A stretch of DNA of 6,853 nt from CAZVEE01 sp964625525. GTDB taxonomy: Bacteria > Pseudomonadota > Alphaproteobacteria > JAJFIK01. Positions 5,359-6,853 of the stretch are shown here, one piece after another. Where the stretch lies: the NCBI GenBank assembly GCA_964625525.1, contig CAZVEE010000132.1, positions 1-6,853 of the forward strand. Direction: 5' to 3'. The position numbers and the translations under genes are program-made. How positions within the stretch are numbered: the stretch's first letter is position 1; every line of letters begins with the position of its first letter. The notes beneath the pieces are model-generated. The model had not been told where the DNA came from. It ran no database searches and saw nothing but the letters and a program-made list of their open reading frames with translations.

Positions 5359-5428
5359 CGCCGTGTGGCGGTTTGCGTGGACCCGGACAGGCGCGGCCCT
5401 GGAAAATCCGAGCCAGGAAAGAGGCCCG

Positions 5429-6613
5429 ATGACGTCGAGCGAGCGGCCCTTTGCCCTCACGCGGCTCACAGTCAGTGATTTCCGCTGTTACGAGCGCGCC
5501 GGCGTTGTGCTGGACGGGCGGCCGGTGGTGCTGACAGGTCCCAATGGCGCGGGCAAGACCAATATGCTGGAGGCGCTGTCCTTGCTTGCGCCCGGCCGAG
5601 GGTTGCGTCAGGCGCGGCTGGCGGATTTGCGCCGGCGCGGAACGGGTGGTCAGACGGCGGATGACTGGGCGGTCGCGGTGTCTGTGCGCGGGCCCGACGG
5701 CGATGATATCCGCCTTGGCACCGGGACAGCAGGGGGCGAGCGGCGGGTGACCCGTCTGAATGGCGCACCGGCGGCTTCGGCGAGCGTCTTTGCGGCTTAT
5801 CTGCGGCTCGTTTGGCTGACGCCGGCCATGGACCGGTTGTTTATTGAGGGCACCACCGGGCGGCGGCGGTTTTTGGATCGCCTGGTGCTCGGCGCGGTGC
5901 CAGCCCACGGGGCGGCGGCGGTGGCTTATGAGCGGGCCATGAAGGAGCGCAGCCGTCTGTTGCGCGATGGCGGCGGCGACCGGTCCTGGCTGGACGCGCT
6001 GGAAGCGCGCATGGCGGAGCATGGCACGGCCATGGCGGCGGCGCGTGTGACCTTTGTGGCGGCTCTGTGCCGCGCCATTGACGCAACCCCGGCCTCGGCT
6101 TTTCCGCATGCGGATGTGTGCCTGGACGGGGGGCTGGAAGCGCGCCTGAGCGCGGAGGGGCCTGATGCGGCCCAGGCCTGGTTTCGTGAAACCCTGGCCC
6201 AGACCCGCCAGCGTGACGGTGCCGCCGGACGAGCTCTGACCGGACCGCATCGCACGGACTTGATCGTCCGTCATCGGCCCAAGGCGATGCCGGCGGCGGA
6301 TTGTTCCACGGGCGAACAAAAGGCTCTGCTCGTGGGCATGGTTCTGGCCAATGCGCGATTGCGCATGGAAGAGGACCGCCGTCCGCCGGTGCTGCTGCTC
6401 GATGAGATCGCGGCCCATTTGGACGCGGATCGTCGGGCCGCGTTATTCGATCAGATCTGCGCCATGGGGGCGCAGGCATTCATGACCGGGACGGACCCGG
6501 ATTTGTTTTCCGCCCTGCGGGGCCAGGCGCAATTCTTTCGGGTGGCAGACGCGCAGGTGCATTCTGCAGGTGATCTGTTCCCGGAGCAAGACGCGCCACA
6601 CCGTGATGCGTAG
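5429..6613 (+). CDS. recF: DNA replication and repair protein RecF
   Basis: RecF is an SMC/ABC-type ATPase that, with RecO and RecR, directs RecA onto gapped DNA at damaged forks. This copy has 394 residues, slightly longer than the usual 360-380. Near the N-terminus LTRLTVSDFRCYERA is followed by Walker A GPNGAGKTN (37-45). The ABC signature region CSTGEQKALL lies at 292-301, and Walker B VLLLDEIAAHLD carries D325 and E326. I prefer ATG 5429 because AGGAAAGAGG at 5415-5424 precedes it at the right distance; an in-frame GTG at 5363 would add 22 residues unlike RecF and lacks a ribosome-binding site. It ends 14 bases before the preferred gyrB start, which implies co-transcription. Confidence 0.97.
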   Translation: MTSSERPFALTRLTVSDFRCYERAGVVLDGRPVVLTGPNGAGKTNMLEALSLLAPGRGLRQARLADLRRRGTGGQTADDWAVAVSVRGPDGDDIRLGTGTAGGERRVTRLNGAPAASASVFAAYLRLVWLTPAMDRLFIEGTTGRRRFLDRLVLGAVPAHGAAAVAYERAMKERSRLLRDGGGDRSWLDALEARMAEHGTAMAAARVTFVAALCRAIDATPASAFPHADVCLDGGLEARLSAEGPDAAQAWFRETLAQTRQRDGAAGRALTGPHRTDLIVRHRPKAMPAADCSTGEQKALLVGMVLANARLRMEEDRRPPVLLLDEIAAHLDADRRAALFDQICAMGAQAFMTGTDPDLFSALRGQAQFFRVADAQVHSAGDLFPEQDAPHRDA

Positions 6614-6627
6614 CAAAGGCAATGTCG

Positions 6628-6853
6628 ATGGAAACCCCTAATCCCGCTCCCGAAGACTATGGCGCCCACTCCATTCAGGTGTTGCGCGGCCTTGACGCGG
6701 TGCGCAAGCGGCCCGGCATGTATATCGGCGACACCGATGACGGCTCCGGCCTGCACCACATGGTCTACGAGGTGGTCGACAACGCGATCGACGAGGCGCT
6801 GGCCGGCTATTGCGACACCGTCCTGGTGGTGCTGAACGCTGACGGATCGGTGA
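6628..6853 (+). CDS. gyrB: DNA gyrase subunit B, N-terminal part only
   Basis: The gene is cut by the right edge; 75 codons are visible. The protein shows YGAHSIQVLRGLDAVRKRPG, then MYIGDTDDGSGLHHMVYEVV, then DNAIDEALAGYC, the start of the GHKL ATPase domain of GyrB. The N-box glutamate (E48, the general base) and asparagine (N52, metal binding) are present. GyrB powers ATP-dependent negative supercoiling with GyrA. ATG 6628 lies 8 bases after AAAGG (6615-6619); ATG 6622, two codons earlier, is only 2 bases from it and is less likely. The same fold is found in ParE of topoisomerase IV, but position after recF and the sequence favour GyrB. Confidence 0.96.
   Translation, partial: METPNPAPEDYGAHSIQVLRGLDAVRKRPGMYIGDTDDGSGLHHMVYEVVDNAIDEALAGYCDTVLVVLNADGSV

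Noticed and set aside
5363..5428. GTG 5363 as the recF start
   Set aside because: The added 22 residues do not look like RecF, and ATG 5429 has a strong AGGAAAGAGG ribosome-binding site.
3841..5469. Open frame of 542 codons on the minus strand covering all of dnaN
   Set aside because: It is antisense to an unmistakable conserved gene, has no recognisable domain, and is the usual by-product of strong G/C third-position bias. Its His/Arg/Gly-rich composition is that of a shadow frame.
5300..6418. Open frame of 372 codons on the minus strand over recF
   Set aside because: It is antisense to recF, rich in Arg, His, Pro and Gln, with no domain; explained by GC-rich codon bias.

Overview
The window reads as the dnaA side of an alphaproteobacterial chromosome. 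It is GC-rich, every recognisable gene is on the + strand, and the order is enoyl-CoA hydratase (3' end only), rpsT, a rhodanese-domain gene, dnaA, dnaN, recF, gyrB (5' end only). The S20 and DnaA sequences have an alphaproteobacterial look, and an rpsT-dnaA neighbourhood is known from that class. A Rhodospirillales or Kordiimonadales-like relative is my best guess, but this is recalled from gene order and is not proven. I see no tRNA, rRNA, CRISPR array, insertion sequence or other sign of a mobile element.

Layout: bases 1-344 hold the C-terminal 113 codons of a crotonase-family enoyl-CoA hydratase. Bases 345-564 are the rpsT promoter and a long structured leader. rpsT (565-834) is followed by a long hairpin (848-892) and a strong intrinsic terminator (895-934). 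About 400 bases of non-coding DNA follow (935-1342), then a single-domain rhodanese gene (1343-1993) and, after a short gap, dnaA (2122-3831). A second non-coding stretch (3832-4230), GC-rich and full of inverted repeats, separates dnaA from dnaN (4231-5358). recF (5429-6613) and gyrB (from 6628) follow closely and probably share transcription with dnaN.

The core genes work together at the replication fork. DnaA opens the origin, DnaN is the sliding clamp of DNA polymerase III, RecF helps load RecA at gapped or stalled forks, and GyrB is the ATPase subunit that removes positive supercoils. S20 is a small-subunit ribosomal protein. The rhodanese is a probable sulfur-transfer protein with no obvious functional tie to replication.

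I did not find a new multi-gene system. The parts that ordinary annotation does not explain are regulatory or structural. They are an rpsT leader whose repeats could form competing hairpins ahead of a T-run, a long hairpin after rpsT whose outer arms resemble degenerate DnaA boxes, an uncharacterised spacer before the rhodanese gene, long low-complexity N-terminal extensions on both the rhodanese and DnaA, and a hairpin-rich dnaA-dnaN spacer with an AT-rich patch overlapping a GANTC site. No perfect TTATCCACA box was seen, so the origin cannot be placed here with confidence.
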